Shown here: positions 1-9,400 of the stretch, piece by piece
Numbering within the stretch: the first letter of the stretch is position 1
Layout of the letters: every line of letters begins with the position of its first letter
Origin: GCA-2732805 sp964516605
GTDB taxonomy: Bacteria > Pseudomonadota > Gammaproteobacteria > Coxiellales > Coxiellaceae
Length of the DNA stretch: 22,449 bases
Assembly (NCBI GenBank): GCA_964516605.1
Contig: CAZFAA010000022.1
Location: 1 to 22,449 of the forward strand
Direction of reading: 5' to 3'
Made by a program: the position numbers and the translations under genes
The notes under the pieces: generated by a model
The model's input: the letters and a program-made list of their open reading frames with translations, nothing else
What the model was told of the DNA's origin: nothing
Database searches by the model: none

Positions 1-142
1 CATGATCTACGATCATTGCAAGCCCAACTGAGCTATTCCCGCTAAATCTTTTCAATACTACATTTGCCGAGAAACCATCCATGGTGCACATACCGGCCCA
101 GACTTTCAATGCTGCGCTTGCTCGCATTGATCCTGTCTGGTC

Positions 143-170
143 GCTTGCATGATCTACGATCATTGCAAGC
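143..170. repeat. Near-perfect inverted repeat (hairpin) at the repeat junction
   Basis: GCTTGCATGATC (143-154) pairs with GATCATTGCAAGC (158-170) around a TAC loop, with one bulged base. It straddles the junction of the two 147-bp repeat copies. There is no T-run beside it, so it is not a typical intrinsic terminator. It could be the tip of a palindromic repeat element. Confidence 0.7.
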
Positions 171-189
171 CCAACTGAGCTATTCCCGC
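171..189 (-). other. tRNA-Gly 5'-end fragment
   Basis: Read on the minus strand, 189-171 is GCGGGAATAGCTCAGTTGG, the acceptor 5' strand and start of the D-arm of a typical proteobacterial tRNA-Gly. The match stops there: no anticodon arm or T-arm follows. The same 19 bases occur at 42-24 in the other repeat copy. In many gammaproteobacteria tRNA-Gly lies just downstream of pgsA, so this looks like a remnant or recombination scar of that tRNA rather than a working gene. A chance match is possible but unlikely given the locus. Confidence 0.6.
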
Positions 190-299
190 TAAATCTTTTC
201 AACACCACATAATTGCATGTCTACAAGGCGATCTATTATTGCGATTTTCTCAATAAAGTCAAGCGCTTTGCATTGAATCCTTGAAACAGTTTAAAAAAT

Positions 300-854
300 T
301 TAAGCTTCTGCCTTTAAATCGGGCCAAGCCAGTTTAATATAAACACACATTGACCATAGAGTGAGCACGGCTGCTACATAAAGTAAAAACAATCCCAACT
401 CATGCACCCAATTTTTACTGTTCACATTCATCCACAGCAACAACACTAAAGACACCATCTGGCAGCCTGTCTTAATCTTTCCGAGGTAACTAACTGCCAC
501 GCTGCGTCGCTTACCCAATTCTGCCATCCACTCACGCAAAGCAGAAATAACCAATTCGCGACCCACGATAATAATAGCCGCAACTGTTAAATAATTATTG
601 AAGTAAATCCCGAGAATCAACACCAATGCAGAGGTCACCACCAACTTATCCGCCACAGGATCTAAAAATGCGCCCAAGCGCGTCGACAAACTCATACTCC
701 GCGCTAAGTAACCATCTAACCAATCTGTCAATGCGGCAACAGCAAAAAGGATCGCAGCCACTTGATGCCCCCAACTATCAGAGAGCATATAGCAAATTAC
801 AAGCACAGGAATAATGGCGATCCGAAAAAAAGTGACTAGGGTGGGTAGATTCAT
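300..854 (-). CDS. pgsA: CDP-diacylglycerol--glycerol-3-phosphate 3-phosphatidyltransferase
   Basis: PgsA is an inner-membrane enzyme that joins CDP-diacylglycerol and glycerol 3-phosphate to give phosphatidylglycerol phosphate, the committed step to phosphatidylglycerol and cardiolipin. The 184-residue protein has the usual family length. It carries the full CDP-alcohol phosphotransferase motif: D44-x2-D47-G48-x2-A51-R52-x8-G61-x3-D65-x3-D69. Hydrophobic helices lie around residues 8-24, 30-43, 70-90 and 150-172. It starts 37 bp after the uvrC stop, the standard uvrC-pgsA order, so the two are probably co-transcribed. Housekeeping gene; nothing unusual apart from the repeat just downstream. 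Confidence 0.97.
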   Translation of the reverse strand: MNLPTLVTFFRIAIIPVLVICYMLSDSWGHQVAAILFAVAALTDWLDGYLARSMSLSTRLGAFLDPVADKLVVTSALVLILGIYFNNYLTVAAIIIVGRELVISALREWMAELGKRRSVAVSYLGKIKTGCQMVSLVLLLWMNVNSKNWVHELGLFLLYVAAVLTLWSMCVYIKLAWPDLKAEA

Positions 855-891
855 CCGACTATTCTAAGGTATTGGCATAAGAGGTCAACCA

Positions 892-2691
892 TCAATGGAA
901 AAAGTCATAAATTTTCTGCGCCATAGCCTGACTGATGCCCACTACCTTCGTAATCTCCAGCACACTGGCATCACGTAATTCCTGCATCCCACCAAAATGA
1001 CGTAATAAATCACGGCGCCGCTTAGCGCCTATTCCTGGAATGGACTCTAATTGTGAGTGCGTGCGCTCTTTGGCGCGCTTCTGACGGTGCGTTGTGATCG
1101 CAAAACGATGCGCTTCATCGCGTATAAATTGAATTAAATGTAAAGCACGTGAATCGGCTGCTAACTGTAAGGCACGCTCATACCCTGGTAGCCACAATTG
1201 CTCTTGACCGGGCTTACGTGCAGGACCTTTGGCAACACCAACCAGCTGCACCTGTGGCAACTGCAATTCTTCAAAAACCGCCATGGCTTTGTGTAATTGC
1301 CCCTTCCCGCCATCAATTAGCACCACATCAGGCAACACCTGCTCTTTGATTTTCATTTTTTTATAGCGGCGCATCAATACCTGCTCCATCGCCGCATAAT
1401 CATCCCCTGCCGTAATACCGTTGATGTTAAAGCGGCGGTATTCTTTATTTTTTGCACCCTCAGCATCGTATACAACACACGACGCAACCGTTGCCTCACC
1501 CATGGTATGGCTGATATCAAAACATTCAATGCGCTCAATCGGATCTTTTAGCTGCAATGCACGCTGCAATGCCACTAATTTCTCGCGCGCCGATTCTTTT
1601 TCAGCCAGATAATTACCCAGCTCATGCTGAGCATTACTCTTAGCCATCGTTTGCCAGGGTTTATAAAGAGCACCCTTAAAATCACTGATAACTACTTTAC
1701 GCTTAAATTGTTGCTGCAATACATCTTGCAACATGTCTTTTTCCTCAACTTTATCGCTTAAAATAATTTTACCCACTGGGTCATCGCCATGCCGCTCATT
1801 AAGATAATACTGCAAAATAAACGCATTGAGCACTTGCTCCACCGTATCAGCAATACCGACTTCTGGAAAATACAACCGTTGTCCCAACATACGCCCTTGA
1901 CGCACAAACAACACACTCACGGCTGCAACATGTTGATCCAATGCCACACCAATCACATCAACACTAGCCTCTTTCCCAGTAATACATTGCGTTTCTTGCA
2001 GTTTTCGCAGCTGTACGACCTGATCCCTATAGCGCGCGGCTAATTCATATTCGCGATGTTGCGAGGCCTCATCCATGCGTTGTTGAATTTGCTCCACCAC
2101 CTTATCACTTTTACCTTCCAAAAATAAAATAGCGTGCTCAACTTGCTCGGCATACGCTTGCGGTGCCACGTAACCTACGCATGGTGCTGTGCAACGTTTA
2201 ATTTGATATTGCAAACACGGGCGCGAGCGATTCTTAAAAAAAGTATCCTTACACTGACGCACTAAAAATAATTTTTGCAGCAATGCTAAATTCTCACGTA
2301 CAGCCCCCACTGTTGGATACGGGCCAAAATAACGCCCCACTTTTTTGCGTAATCCACGGTAAAAGTCCAAACGCGGAAATTCTTGCTGTGTTTCCAGGTA
2401 TAAATAAGGATACGACTTATCATCACGCAGCAACACATTATAACGCGGCCTGTGCTCTTTAATCAGATTCGCTTCAAGTAAAAATGCTTCAGTATCCGAA
2501 GCGGTAATGATCGTCTCAATGCGTGTAACTTGGCGCATCAATACCTGGGTTTTTGGTGTTAGACCTGTTTCACGAAAATAGCTGGCGATACGCTTGCGCA
2601 AATCACGCGCCTTACCTACGTACAAAATTCTACCCTCTGCATTAAGCATTTGGTAAATACCGGGCTTGTTGGGATAGGAATCAAGATTCAT
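892..2691 (-). CDS. uvrC: UvrABC system protein C (excinuclease subunit C)
   Basis: UvrC makes both incisions flanking a DNA lesion during nucleotide excision repair, after UvrA and UvrB have located it. The 599 residues match the family length. Domains in order: GIY-YIG nuclease (GIY at 11-13, YVG at 24-26) for the 3' cut; a UvrB-binding UVR helix pair near 197-232; an RNase-H-like endonuclease domain (FDISH, LIDGGKGQL and DEAHRFA motifs, roughly 385-530) for the 5' cut; and a C-terminal helix-hairpin-helix (PGIGAKRRRDLLRHFG). The ATG at 2691 has no clear ribosome binding site, but an in-frame TAG lies about 40 bp upstream with no better start between. It follows uvrY by 64 bp, as in E. coli and pseudomonads. 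Confidence 0.97.
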   Translation of the reverse strand: MNLDSYPNKPGIYQMLNAEGRILYVGKARDLRKRIASYFRETGLTPKTQVLMRQVTRIETIITASDTEAFLLEANLIKEHRPRYNVLLRDDKSYPYLYLETQQEFPRLDFYRGLRKKVGRYFGPYPTVGAVRENLALLQKLFLVRQCKDTFFKNRSRPCLQYQIKRCTAPCVGYVAPQAYAEQVEHAILFLEGKSDKVVEQIQQRMDEASQHREYELAARYRDQVVQLRKLQETQCITGKEASVDVIGVALDQHVAAVSVLFVRQGRMLGQRLYFPEVGIADTVEQVLNAFILQYYLNERHGDDPVGKIILSDKVEEKDMLQDVLQQQFKRKVVISDFKGALYKPWQTMAKSNAQHELGNYLAEKESAREKLVALQRALQLKDPIERIECFDISHTMGEATVASCVVYDAEGAKNKEYRRFNINGITAGDDYAAMEQVLMRRYKKMKIKEQVLPDVVLIDGGKGQLHKAMAVFEELQLPQVQLVGVAKGPARKPGQEQLWLPGYERALQLAADSRALHLIQFIRDEAHRFAITTHRQKRAKERTHSQLESIPGIGAKRRRDLLRHFGGMQELRDASVLEITKVVGISQAMAQKIYDFFH

Positions 2692-2755
2692 GGAAAAAGT
2701 ATAGCGACTACCATGATGAAACTCACGCTAATCTGTTTTTAAAAGAATGGTTTTC

Positions 2756-3445
2756 TTACTCATCTAAATCAGTAGTCTTCTGCGACGTACCAGCTTCTTC
2801 TGATTCAATCAGTCCATAGCGAATGGCCAGCAACGTTAACTCAACATCATTCTTAACTTTTAATTTATCGAAGATACGATAACGATAACTGTTGACCGTT
2901 TTAGGACTTAAACACAACTTATCTGCAATCTCTTGGACACGCATACCCATCGTGATCATCAACATCACCTGCAATTCACGCTCAGATAACGCTTCAAAAG
3001 GCGATTCATTTTTATCGTTCACATGCTTGAAAGCCAAGCGGCTCGCAATTTCAGGGCTAATATAACGCTGACCCGCATGCACAGCGCGAATCGCCTGAAT
3101 CATTTCTTCCATAGACGCGCCTTTTGTAACATAACCACTTGCACCCACTTGCAATAACCGCGCAGGATACAAATCATTATTACAAATCGTCACAATCAGA
3201 ACTCTAACATCAGGATCAACGCGCAATAATTTACGCGTTGCTTCAAATCCGCCAATACCCGGCATCTTTACGTCCATCAACACGACTTGCGGCTTCATTT
3301 TACGACAGAGTTTTAAGGCATCTTCACCAGAGGCGGCTTCAGCAATCACTTTGATGCCAGATACATCATCTAAAATACGCTTTATACCGGTACGAACTAA
3401 ATCATGATCATCGACAAGCATTACCGTTATAACTTTAGCGTTCAT
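2756..3445 (-). CDS. uvrY: UvrY/GacA/LetA-type response regulator
   Basis: A NarL/LuxR-type two-component regulator of 229 residues. The N-terminal receiver domain has the acidic pair D12/D13, the phosphoacceptor D58 (in LMDVKMPG) and a conserved lysine in GYVTKG. The C-terminal LuxR helix-turn-helix spans about 155-215 (SERELQVM, then EIADKLCLSPKTVNSYRYRI). Its position directly upstream of uvrC is the hallmark of UvrY/GacA (LetA in Legionella), the partner of a BarA/GacS/LetS sensor kinase that drives CsrA-antagonising small RNAs. The sensor is not in the window. GAGG 8 bases before the ATG supports the start. Whether it controls the neighbouring biosynthetic cluster cannot be told from sequence. 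Confidence 0.93.
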   Translation of the reverse strand: MNAKVITVMLVDDHDLVRTGIKRILDDVSGIKVIAEAASGEDALKLCRKMKPQVVLMDVKMPGIGGFEATRKLLRVDPDVRVLIVTICNNDLYPARLLQVGASGYVTKGASMEEMIQAIRAVHAGQRYISPEIASRLAFKHVNDKNESPFEALSERELQVMLMITMGMRVQEIADKLCLSPKTVNSYRYRIFDKLKVKNDVELTLLAIRYGLIESEEAGTSQKTTDLDE

Positions 3446-3652
3446 CTATATCCTCAATATACCACTTACCACTAAAAACGCAGAATGTACAATAATTCGC
3501 TCACAGCGATTCTGCTATCGATGACCACACGTGTAATAAATACACGCGACCATCAATGGGAAAACATCTAGCTTAGCTTCCCACACCAAAACCCACCTCG
3601 CTTTTAAGCCACTTTAAAATGCTCTTCGCATGTTGAAGTGTCATGGGTAATT

Positions 3653-3741
3653 TGGCGGAGAGACAGGGATTCGAACCCTGGAAGGGAGTTACCCTTAACG
3701 GTTTTCAAGACCGCCGCTTTCAACCACTCAGCCATCTCTCC
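3653..3741 (-). tRNA. tRNA-Ser (anticodon TGA)
   Basis: On the minus strand this folds as a complete serine tRNA. The acceptor strands GGAGAGA (3741-3735) and TCTCTCC pair; the D-arm, an anticodon loop CTTGAAA with TGA at 3707-3705, the long class II variable arm AAGGG-taact-CCCTT and the T-arm GGTTCGAATCC all follow. The discriminator is G, and CCA is encoded at 3655-3653. It marks the boundary between the housekeeping block and the AT-rich accessory region. The tRNA's 5' end, not its 3' end, faces the cluster, so it does not look like a conventional integrase attachment site for it. Confidence 0.97.
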
Positions 3742-3770
3742 ATTTAATTTGCTGCACTAACTTTTACAGT

Positions 3771-3805
3771 TTAAAAAAATTTTGCTTAAGAACATCCAAG
3801 CAAAA
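3771..3805 (-). terminator. Weak terminator-like hairpin upstream of tRNA-Ser
   Basis: On the minus strand TTTTGCTT (3805-3798) pairs with AAGCAAAA (3787-3780) over a 10-base loop and runs into seven Ts. The stem is AT-rich with only two G-C pairs. No minus-strand gene lies close enough upstream to need it, so it may be coincidental or may block read-through into the tRNA. Confidence 0.25.
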
Positions 3806-4104
3806 TACCTGCTAGAGCAAATTTGATTGATAGTATAACGATTTTCAAAAAAATAGAAACAACTTCTATTCACTTTACTATAACAAAATCTAAATTTTAT
3901 TCAGTTGCATCACTTACCCATCTTTTTGCAACCTTAAAATTAAGAAACGCTTCAAAGTAACCTGGTCTATTGCTAAGTGCACTGGATAGCATTATACCTA
4001 TAGCTTTATCAGCAAAATAGTCATTAAAATTGATTGATTTTTAATCAAAAACGCTGTTGAGTCCGCTACAGTCATCTTTTAGTGCTCTACTTATGGACAA
4101 ACTC

Positions 4105-4132
4105 TTGCCTTATTTTGATGAGTCTTTACAAT
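4105..4132 (+). promoter_or_regulatory. Candidate sigma-70 promoter for the L,D-transpeptidase gene
   Basis: TTGCCT (4105-4110) and TACAAT (4127-4132) are 16 bases apart, about 50 bp before the ATG at 4182. The match is moderate (4/6 and 5/6). Confidence 0.35.
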
Positions 4133-4181
4133 ACCTCCGGAACATGGACCTGAATACTGTTATTTTGAGAGGTTGATACTC

Positions 4182-4847
4182 ATGAAAAAAAGAATACACA
4201 CGCGCTCTATTTCACTCTTACTCTATATTATAAGCATCACACCCCTTTGCGCTCATGCAATAAATCTCGCCAAACTATATCAACATGCAGAAGACGCAGG
4301 ACTTAATGCTCACGTACTGCATTTAGCACTCAACAGTTACAACTGGGCCAGGCGCCAAGGCGACGTGAACAATCCAAATGTTTTAACGGTAATTGACTAC
4401 TCACTCCCCTCAACACAAAAACGCCTCTGGGTTCTTGATTTAAAACACAGTAAAGTACTAACAACTGCTTTGGTCTCACACGGTCATAAAAGTGGTTATA
4501 TTTATGCACACAGTTTTTCGAATTCAGTCAACTCACACAAAACCAGCTTAGGTGTCTATGCAACAGGAATGCACCCTTTTTATGGTGCAAACGGACGCTC
4601 TTTAAAAATGCGTGGCTTGGAACCAGGAATTAACAGCAATGCACTCGCGCGCGCCATTGAAATTCATGCAGCCGCCTATGTCTCAACCTATGATATTCAA
4701 AAATACGGACGCATAGGTCGCACTTACGGTTGCTTCGCACTTAACCCACATGTCGCAAATCGTGTCATGAATGAAACAGTAGGCGGTAGCATACTGTTTG
4801 CTTACGCTAAACAGGAAAATAAAGATCCTGTCGTGCAGGAAGAATAA
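4182..4847 (+). CDS. Exported L,D-transpeptidase catalytic domain (YkuD_2-like) protein
   Basis: A 221-residue protein with a Sec-type signal peptide (basic MKKRIHTR, hydrophobic core to about residue 22, likely cleavage after CAHA near 26). The mature part carries the motifs of the YkuD_2 branch: IEIHAAAYVS with H162, and a GRTYGCFAL active-site block with C184 as presumed nucleophile. Such domains act in the periplasm on peptidoglycan, making 3-3 cross-links or attaching proteins to the wall; which applies here is unknown. I chose ATG 4182 over an upstream TTG at 4173 because GAGAGG (4167-4172) is well spaced for it and the signal peptide then begins MKKR. It converges on the cluster operon and is probably unrelated to it. 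Confidence 0.8.
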   Translation: MKKRIHTRSISLLLYIISITPLCAHAINLAKLYQHAEDAGLNAHVLHLALNSYNWARRQGDVNNPNVLTVIDYSLPSTQKRLWVLDLKHSKVLTTALVSHGHKSGYIYAHSFSNSVNSHKTSLGVYATGMHPFYGANGRSLKMRGLEPGINSNALARAIEIHAAAYVSTYDIQKYGRIGRTYGCFALNPHVANRVMNETVGGSILFAYAKQENKDPVVQEE

Positions 4848-4875
4848 ATGAAATCGGGAATCGGGATAAATACCT

Positions 4876-4906
4876 GTGAGAGACCTCACCCACACGTTTA
4901 TTTTTT
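4876..4906 (+). terminator. Possible terminator between convergent genes
   Basis: GTGAG (4876-4880) and CTCAC (4885-4889) form a short hairpin over AGAC, and a T-rich run (TTTATTTTTT) follows 8-9 bases later. It lies in the 65-bp gap where the transpeptidase gene and the minus-strand biosynthetic operon meet. The distance to the T-run makes it a poor intrinsic terminator. Confidence 0.35.
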
Positions 4907-4912
4907 AAATCA

Positions 4913-6352
4913 TCAAAAATGAGCCTCCCCAAGGCGCCCCAAAGAAGAATGAGAACCCCTAACCAGTTGACTAGTTTCTCCTGAATCGGGCTCTTCCTCA
5001 ACACTAGCATTACCGCCGTTAGAAGAATTACTAGGCTGAAAAAAACAAAGATTTGCGTTACTAATGACTCGACCGAACTCGGCAAGTCGAAGTTTTTTCC
5101 GTATATCGTCATCGCCAGCATGGGTGTTTTTATAAATGGTCTCTAAAAACATCTCTAATAACTCAGTTAATGTGAAATCTGAAAAAATAAAAAGGGCTAA
5201 AATCATCGAAGTAACAGCCGTCCATTTTATTATTGGATTAAACTCATCTGCAGTTAAAGACTCATATGCAATATAAGCCACAGCACTAGGCGAGGTTAAG
5301 GCAATACTAAAAACTAATAGTAATAAAATAATTTTAGTCCACGGGTAAGCTTGTGTCATAGGGCTATATGCTTCATTACTATTTAATGAATACCCTGAAC
5401 AATTTGTGGGATATATTTTTCGTTTAAGAAAACCAAGAAGATCATAAAGTCTTCCAAACATATGGTAACTAGACATTGCAGTGATAACAAATCCTGGCAA
5501 TTCAGACACTATGGCAAAAATATAGGCAAACGCTATCGAATCATAAAGATATTTTTGTACAAATTCTTTAGTTAATATAACTCGAATAAAAGTAGAAGAT
5601 AAGGACACAAAAAAAGTTGGTAACAGCTGGAATAGCATTTTTAATGTTGGGCCAGATGCTCGAGGAGAACTCACTTCATTTTGATCATTAAAAATACTTC
5701 TTGAAAGTTCAGCACTTGAACCAATTGGTGCACTTGAATTAACAAGGTGATCAATTCTTGTTAAAATACCTTGTCTTATTTTTAATGCTTGCGCACATTC
5801 TGGAGATTTATTTCGTATATCAAATTTATTATAGATTACTTCAATCAGCCCACGGTATCCAAAAAAATTATATGCATAATTACCAAGAAATGTAATCAAA
5901 GCGAGATATTTATTCCCTCCGTATTTATAACTAGCATAGACAGGAGCAAAAGAAAGAAATGAAAAAATAGCCGCTAATAGCGCTTTAAGAACTTTGTGCT
6001 TTTGAGATATTCCTACAGTAAGCTCCTTTTCGTATATTGATTTAGAACCAAAATCTTTGCCAATGCTTAGCATAAGCCACAAACCATCAGCCCCGACAGC
6101 CGCTATAATTCCCATAGAAAATATTTTACTAAATGCTTCACGTACAAGATCTTCATCAAATACAGTTGCCGCTAACGAAGCAGGTTGTGTCCAAGGTACA
6201 CCCCAAATAGCTCCACATAAAGCGGCAAACAATCTGAGTAAGAACTCTTTATTAGTGATAATAACTGGACTAATTTCGATCACATGTTGATTAAAAAAAT
6301 TTTCCAATAAAGAGGAGGCTTGATTGGGGCTTATTACTGTATCAACTGGCAT
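4913..6352 (-). CDS. Multi-pass membrane protein of unknown function, last gene of the NRPS operon
   Basis: I do not recognise this 479-residue protein. It shows about eight hydrophobic helices (roughly 38-56, 75-98, 122-140, 147-163, 237-258, 271-292, 338-363, 376-394), a hydrophilic loop of about 70 residues after helix 4, and a low-complexity Ser/Gly/Glu-rich tail from about 410. No MFS, ABC or RND signature is visible. It resembles the 505-residue protein at 11793-13310 in helix number, in the position of the long loop, and in a G-A-x-x-G-V...W..P-A stretch near residue 50. GGAG 7 bases before ATG 6352 supports the start, 66 bp after the NRPS stop. Lying at the end of the biosynthetic operon, it may export the product or protect the producer; that is inference from position only. 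Confidence 0.75.
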   Translation of the reverse strand: MPVDTVISPNQASSLLENFFNQHVIEISPVIITNKEFLLRLFAALCGAIWGVPWTQPASLAATVFDEDLVREAFSKIFSMGIIAAVGADGLWLMLSIGKDFGSKSIYEKELTVGISQKHKVLKALLAAIFSFLSFAPVYASYKYGGNKYLALITFLGNYAYNFFGYRGLIEVIYNKFDIRNKSPECAQALKIRQGILTRIDHLVNSSAPIGSSAELSRSIFNDQNEVSSPRASGPTLKMLFQLLPTFFVSLSSTFIRVILTKEFVQKYLYDSIAFAYIFAIVSELPGFVITAMSSYHMFGRLYDLLGFLKRKIYPTNCSGYSLNSNEAYSPMTQAYPWTKIILLLLVFSIALTSPSAVAYIAYESLTADEFNPIIKWTAVTSMILALFIFSDFTLTELLEMFLETIYKNTHAGDDDIRKKLRLAEFGRVISNANLCFFQPSNSSNGGNASVEEEPDSGETSQLVRGSHSSLGRLGEAHF

Positions 6353-6418
6353 TTCAATACTCCAAAATGGATTACATTCTAAGTGTTTAGATAGTAGCTT
6401 TTATTACAGCAGCAATAG

Positions 6419-9400
6419 TTAAAGAAATTCAATTTCTTGTAATTGCTTAAGATAGGCATGATTTATCAATGCATAATCCATAGGATATACAATTCCAAAA
6501 TCATTAAGTAATTTTTTAACTTCTATATAAGGCACATCCTCCAGCCTAGAATTTAATCGTACATTATTCGTCATATAATAGTTTTTTAATGGAAAAAGAG
6601 TATGCTCAGAATTAATATGTGCAAGATGATCATTGATCCAAGCTACTGAATCAATCAATGAAAATGCATAACCCTTATTATTTAAAATACCTGCGTATTC
6701 CTCCCATGAAATATAATTAGGGTTATGTAGATTGTATACTGAAAAATCTTTATCGTTTTCTTGAGTAGCTAACTTAACTATAGACTCCGAAACAATATCA
6801 ACGGGCGTCATTTCTATTAAGAAATGGGAATCCGGACCAACCCCTAATTCGATACAACCTTTTATAAACATTAAAAAATGATTAGTATGAGGATCCATTA
6901 CTCCTTTTTTCAAATCTCCTATGATATTTCCCGGACGGTATATCCGAACGAACAATCCCAATAAAGATGCTGCTTTATCAAGGAGGTATTCTGAAACCCA
7001 TTTAGTCTGTATGTAACCCATCTCATTTTGAATTCTTGACCTTTCCTCTTGAAATGTGTTACAGCCTTCCTTAGCTAAAGCTATATCTAATGCAGAAATA
7101 TAATGGATCACTTTTCTTTTACTCATTGCAGCCAGCTTGATGATCTCAATCGTCCCCAATACATTTGCTTTTCTAAGCATTCCATAAGAGTAAACATGAT
7201 TTACCGCTGCCGCACAATGATATATAGAATCAACATGTTCAGCCAGATAAGCATAATTTTCTTCAGATAACCCTAATGCTTCTTTCGATAAATCGGATTC
7301 ATATAATTTTATCCTAGAAAAATCAATGCCTGTAATATTGTATTGTTTTAAAGACTCAACCAATCTGTTGAATAAATTTTTATTTTTTCCATTACGTATC
7401 AAGCAATGTACAACAGTATCTGTTGTATTTCTCAATAAGGATTCAAGCAAATAGGACCCAAGAAAACCTGTTACACCAGTCAATAGAATATTTTTGATCG
7501 AATATTTAGAAGTTGTAATTAAAATCTCCCCGCTTGATAGAGATTCAATATCAAAGAATAAATCATCTTCTAACTCATTTTGTTGAAAATCATCTGTATT
7601 TTCAGTATTTTTAGCGCTATTACCATCAAGAACTTTAACTAAATCATCAATAGATGATTTAGAGAAAAAATCATCTATTGATAAATCCATAGAATAGTTA
7701 TTTTTAAACTCTGATAATAGCTTGATAGCTGATAAAGAGGTCCCACCCAAATCAAAAAAAGACAAATGTGTATCAATATTCGTGGAAGGATCTAATCCTA
7801 AACATTTTTGGTATAAAATTACCAACTCATTGACTCTTTTTTTACTTTGATCGTCATCAGTCGAATGGGCTTTTTTAGCTAAATATCCTACATCAGAGGC
7901 AGAAAAAAAATCCTCTATTGTCAATGACAGGGATAATTTTTCATTTATTGCGACAAGCGCACTAATCGCATGAAGTGATGTAGCACCTAAATCAAAAAAA
8001 TTAGATTGAGATGATATATTATTGATATCAATCTTCAATATATTGGCGTAAATTTTAGCAATTTCTTTTTCTGTTTCACTAAATAAGGAACTTACTACAT
8101 TCACTTTAACAGAAAGCTCATGAATCGAATCTTTTAACTTATCACGATTTATTTTACCATTTGGCAACCTTGGAAAATCACTCAGCATAATGTACTTATG
8201 TGGCACTATACTTAATGGTAACCTAGCCAGCAGATATTCTCGAATAGACTGCTTTAACTCAATATCCAATAAATTTATTGCATAAGCAGAATTCTTTGTA
8301 AAATAAGCAACTAATTGCTTTTCTTGATTAATATCATTCGATTCAATGCAAATGGCACATAAATTTATTGCGGGATGACCTGACAATTGATTTTCTATCT
8401 CCTCAAGCTCTACCCTTATACCATTAAATTTTACTTGTCGATCAATCCTACCAATATACTGTATGTTACCGTTACATAACCATTTAGAGAGATCTCCTGT
8501 TTTGTAAATCCTCCCTTGGCTCCTATCAAATGGATTCTCGATAAAGCGCCCCACATCAAGCTCAGGATGGTTATAATATCCAGGACTCACTCCAGCACCA
8601 CCAATATAAAGCTCTCCGACACAGCCGATAGGTGTTAAAGTAAGGTCCGAATTTAAAATATAAACACTAACACCATCCAGCGGTTTGCCGATCACATTTT
8701 CATCAGAATTATTCTGATCGTAAAAGCAAAATGTAGCACAAACAGTAGTTTCACTTGGCCCATAGGCATTTATAAAATTTTTAATATTTTTTGCCCATTT
8801 CTCAGCTGTTGATCGAGTCAATGCTTCACCAGCACAAACCACTGTCTTTAAAAAGGGGCGCACATATGCGGGATCAACTATTGTGTCCAATATGGTCGGT
8901 GGAATTATGATAGCACTGATAGATTGCTCTATGATGGTTTTTTCTAGAAGCTCGCCAGAAAGATACCTGTCTTGTGGGATAACTAAAACAGCTCCTGATA
9001 ACAAAGGGATCCACATCTCAGAAATTGAAGCATCAAAAGAAATAGAAGAAAACTGCAACATCCTATCACTGCTATCAATTTTAAAATAATTCAATTGATT
9101 AACAAGAAGATTGACAATACTTTTGTGCGCCACCATAACAGGTTTAGGATGCCCTGTTGAGCCAGAGGTATATATAATACAAGCAACAGGATTTTTGCTA
9201 CCACGCAATTTGAATTGGTTAGAATCCTTGCCGCTGTCATGCAGTTTATCAAATTGAATAAGATTAACAGGTACCCCTAAAGAAGACAGGGTTATTTTAT
9301 TAGTTACAAGCATATCCTGACATTGACTATCCTGTAACATATATTCAATTCGCGACATAGGATAATTAGGATCAATCGATAAATAGGTCATCCCAGCTTT

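Larger units (their letters stand above)
1..210. repeat. 147-bp tandem direct repeat, cut by the left edge
   Basis: Bases 1-55 recur exactly at 148-202. With two mismatches the match runs on to 63/210, so the period is 147 bp. Copy 1 starts at the window edge, so the array may extend further left. Because 147 is 49 codons, the minus strand stays open in one frame from 220 to 1 (a TAG lies at 223-221), but there is no convincing start or ribosome binding site. Each copy also holds a tRNA-Gly-like 19-mer and the right arm of a strong hairpin. I do not recognise the element; a noncoding repeat near a tRNA locus is more likely than a gene. Bases 211-299 show nothing I can name. Confidence 0.85.
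3742..4181. other. 440-base AT-rich intergenic region
   Basis: No credible gene. The stretch is strongly AT-rich compared with the DNA to its left. It should hold the promoter of the minus-strand tRNA-Ser (TATACT lies on the minus strand near 3832, without a good -35) and that of the plus-strand gene starting at 4182. A weak hairpin with a T-run is listed separately. Confidence 0.6.

Noticed and set aside
1..210. CRISPR array or intact tRNA-Gly gene
   Set aside because: There are only two copies with a 147-bp period and no short regular spacers; the tRNA match stops after 19 bases with no anticodon or T-arm.
1149..2043. Several plus-strand open frames of 60-85 codons antisense to uvrC
   Set aside because: They lie wholly inside a well-conserved gene and show no ribosome binding site or recognisable family.
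3653..3741. tRNA-Ser as the attachment site of the biosynthetic island
   Set aside because: The cluster lies on the 5' side of the tRNA, no copy of the tRNA 3' end was found elsewhere in the window, and no integrase is present.
4807..5121. Minus-strand open frame with hydrophobic stretches overlapping the end of the 479-residue membrane protein
   Set aside because: It overlaps the longer frame, which has its own ribosome binding site and an architecture shared with its apparent paralogue; it also runs into the convergent transpeptidase gene.
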